From the NCBI GenBank assembly GCA_001599755.1, contig BCHX01000003.1:62001-126000 (forward strand): a DNA stretch of 64,000 nt. The letters are read 5' to 3'. This document shows positions 63,961-64,000 of this stretch, piece after piece; the first letter of the stretch is position 1, and the number at the start of each line of letters is the position of its first letter. The notes beneath the pieces were generated by a model that saw nothing but the letters and a program-made list of their open reading frames with translations, did no database searches and was not told the origin of the DNA. The stretch comes from Gliomastix tumulicola. Its lineage: Eukaryota > Ascomycota > Sordariomycetes > Hypocreales > Bionectriaceae. Position numbers and translations under genes: made by a program.

Positions 63961-64000
63961 AGTGTCCTTCGAAGTCGTCCGTGTGAAGCCCAGGAGAAGA

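Overview
The window is nuclear DNA of a filamentous ascomycete (Pezizomycotina, most likely a Sordariomycete; I cannot name the species). The reasons are GC-rich genes split by 50-80 base introns with GTRNGT donors and CTRAY branch points, Zn2Cys6 and APSES transcription factors, a CON-6 conidiation protein, a GH75 chitosanase, a cutinase and several MFS permeases. I support about 28 protein genes, one intron-containing tRNA and several relics. Exon borders were set by hand from splice signals and reading frame. No transcript data were used.

Layout. 1-15 kb: the 5' end of a membrane protein gene running off the left edge, a choline-type APC permease, UDP-glucose dehydrogenase (UGDH) diverging across about 3.4 kb from a GT4 glycosyltransferase, a fungal-specific membrane protein, and a sugar transporter. 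15-28.9 kb: a GH5 hydrolase diverging from that transporter, a Zn2Cys6 regulator diverging from a second MFS carrier, a 5'-nucleotidase-type phosphoesterase, a GH75 chitosanase and an F-box-like protein. 28.9-34.9 kb: a gene-poor stretch with two small hypothetical genes, a relic two-exon fragment and unusual repeats. 34.9-49.1 kb: a compact housekeeping block with a GNAT acetyltransferase, LYR protein, MBF/SBF-type APSES factor, Vac1/Pep7 FYVE protein, Met8 siroheme synthase, tRNA-Met, CENP-L/Fta1 kinetochore protein, CON-6 and an NAD(P)-binding protein. 49.1-64 kb: accessory DNA with a cutinase, two DAL5/TNA1-type MFS permeases flanking a small unknown gene and a large Zn2Cys6 regulator, and degraded coding sequence.

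How parts may work together (inference). UGDH makes UDP-glucuronate and the divergent GT4 belongs to a clade that includes glycolipid glycosyltransferases, so the pair could make a glucuronosylated lipid or glycan. The sugar transporter and GH5 gene share a promoter region with two copies of a 22-base inverted-repeat element, GGGGCA-N10-TGCCCC. MBF/SBF-type sites lie upstream of the APSES gene, and two ACGCGT sites lie just upstream of the kinetochore gene, as expected of a G1/S regulon. Each Zn2Cys6 factor sits beside MFS carriers, a common local-regulator arrangement.

I found no CRISPR array, intact transposon or obvious secondary-metabolite core enzyme. The least expected items are the insertion of about 100 residues in UGDH, the paired 22-base elements and the relics near 32.5 and 49.9 kb.
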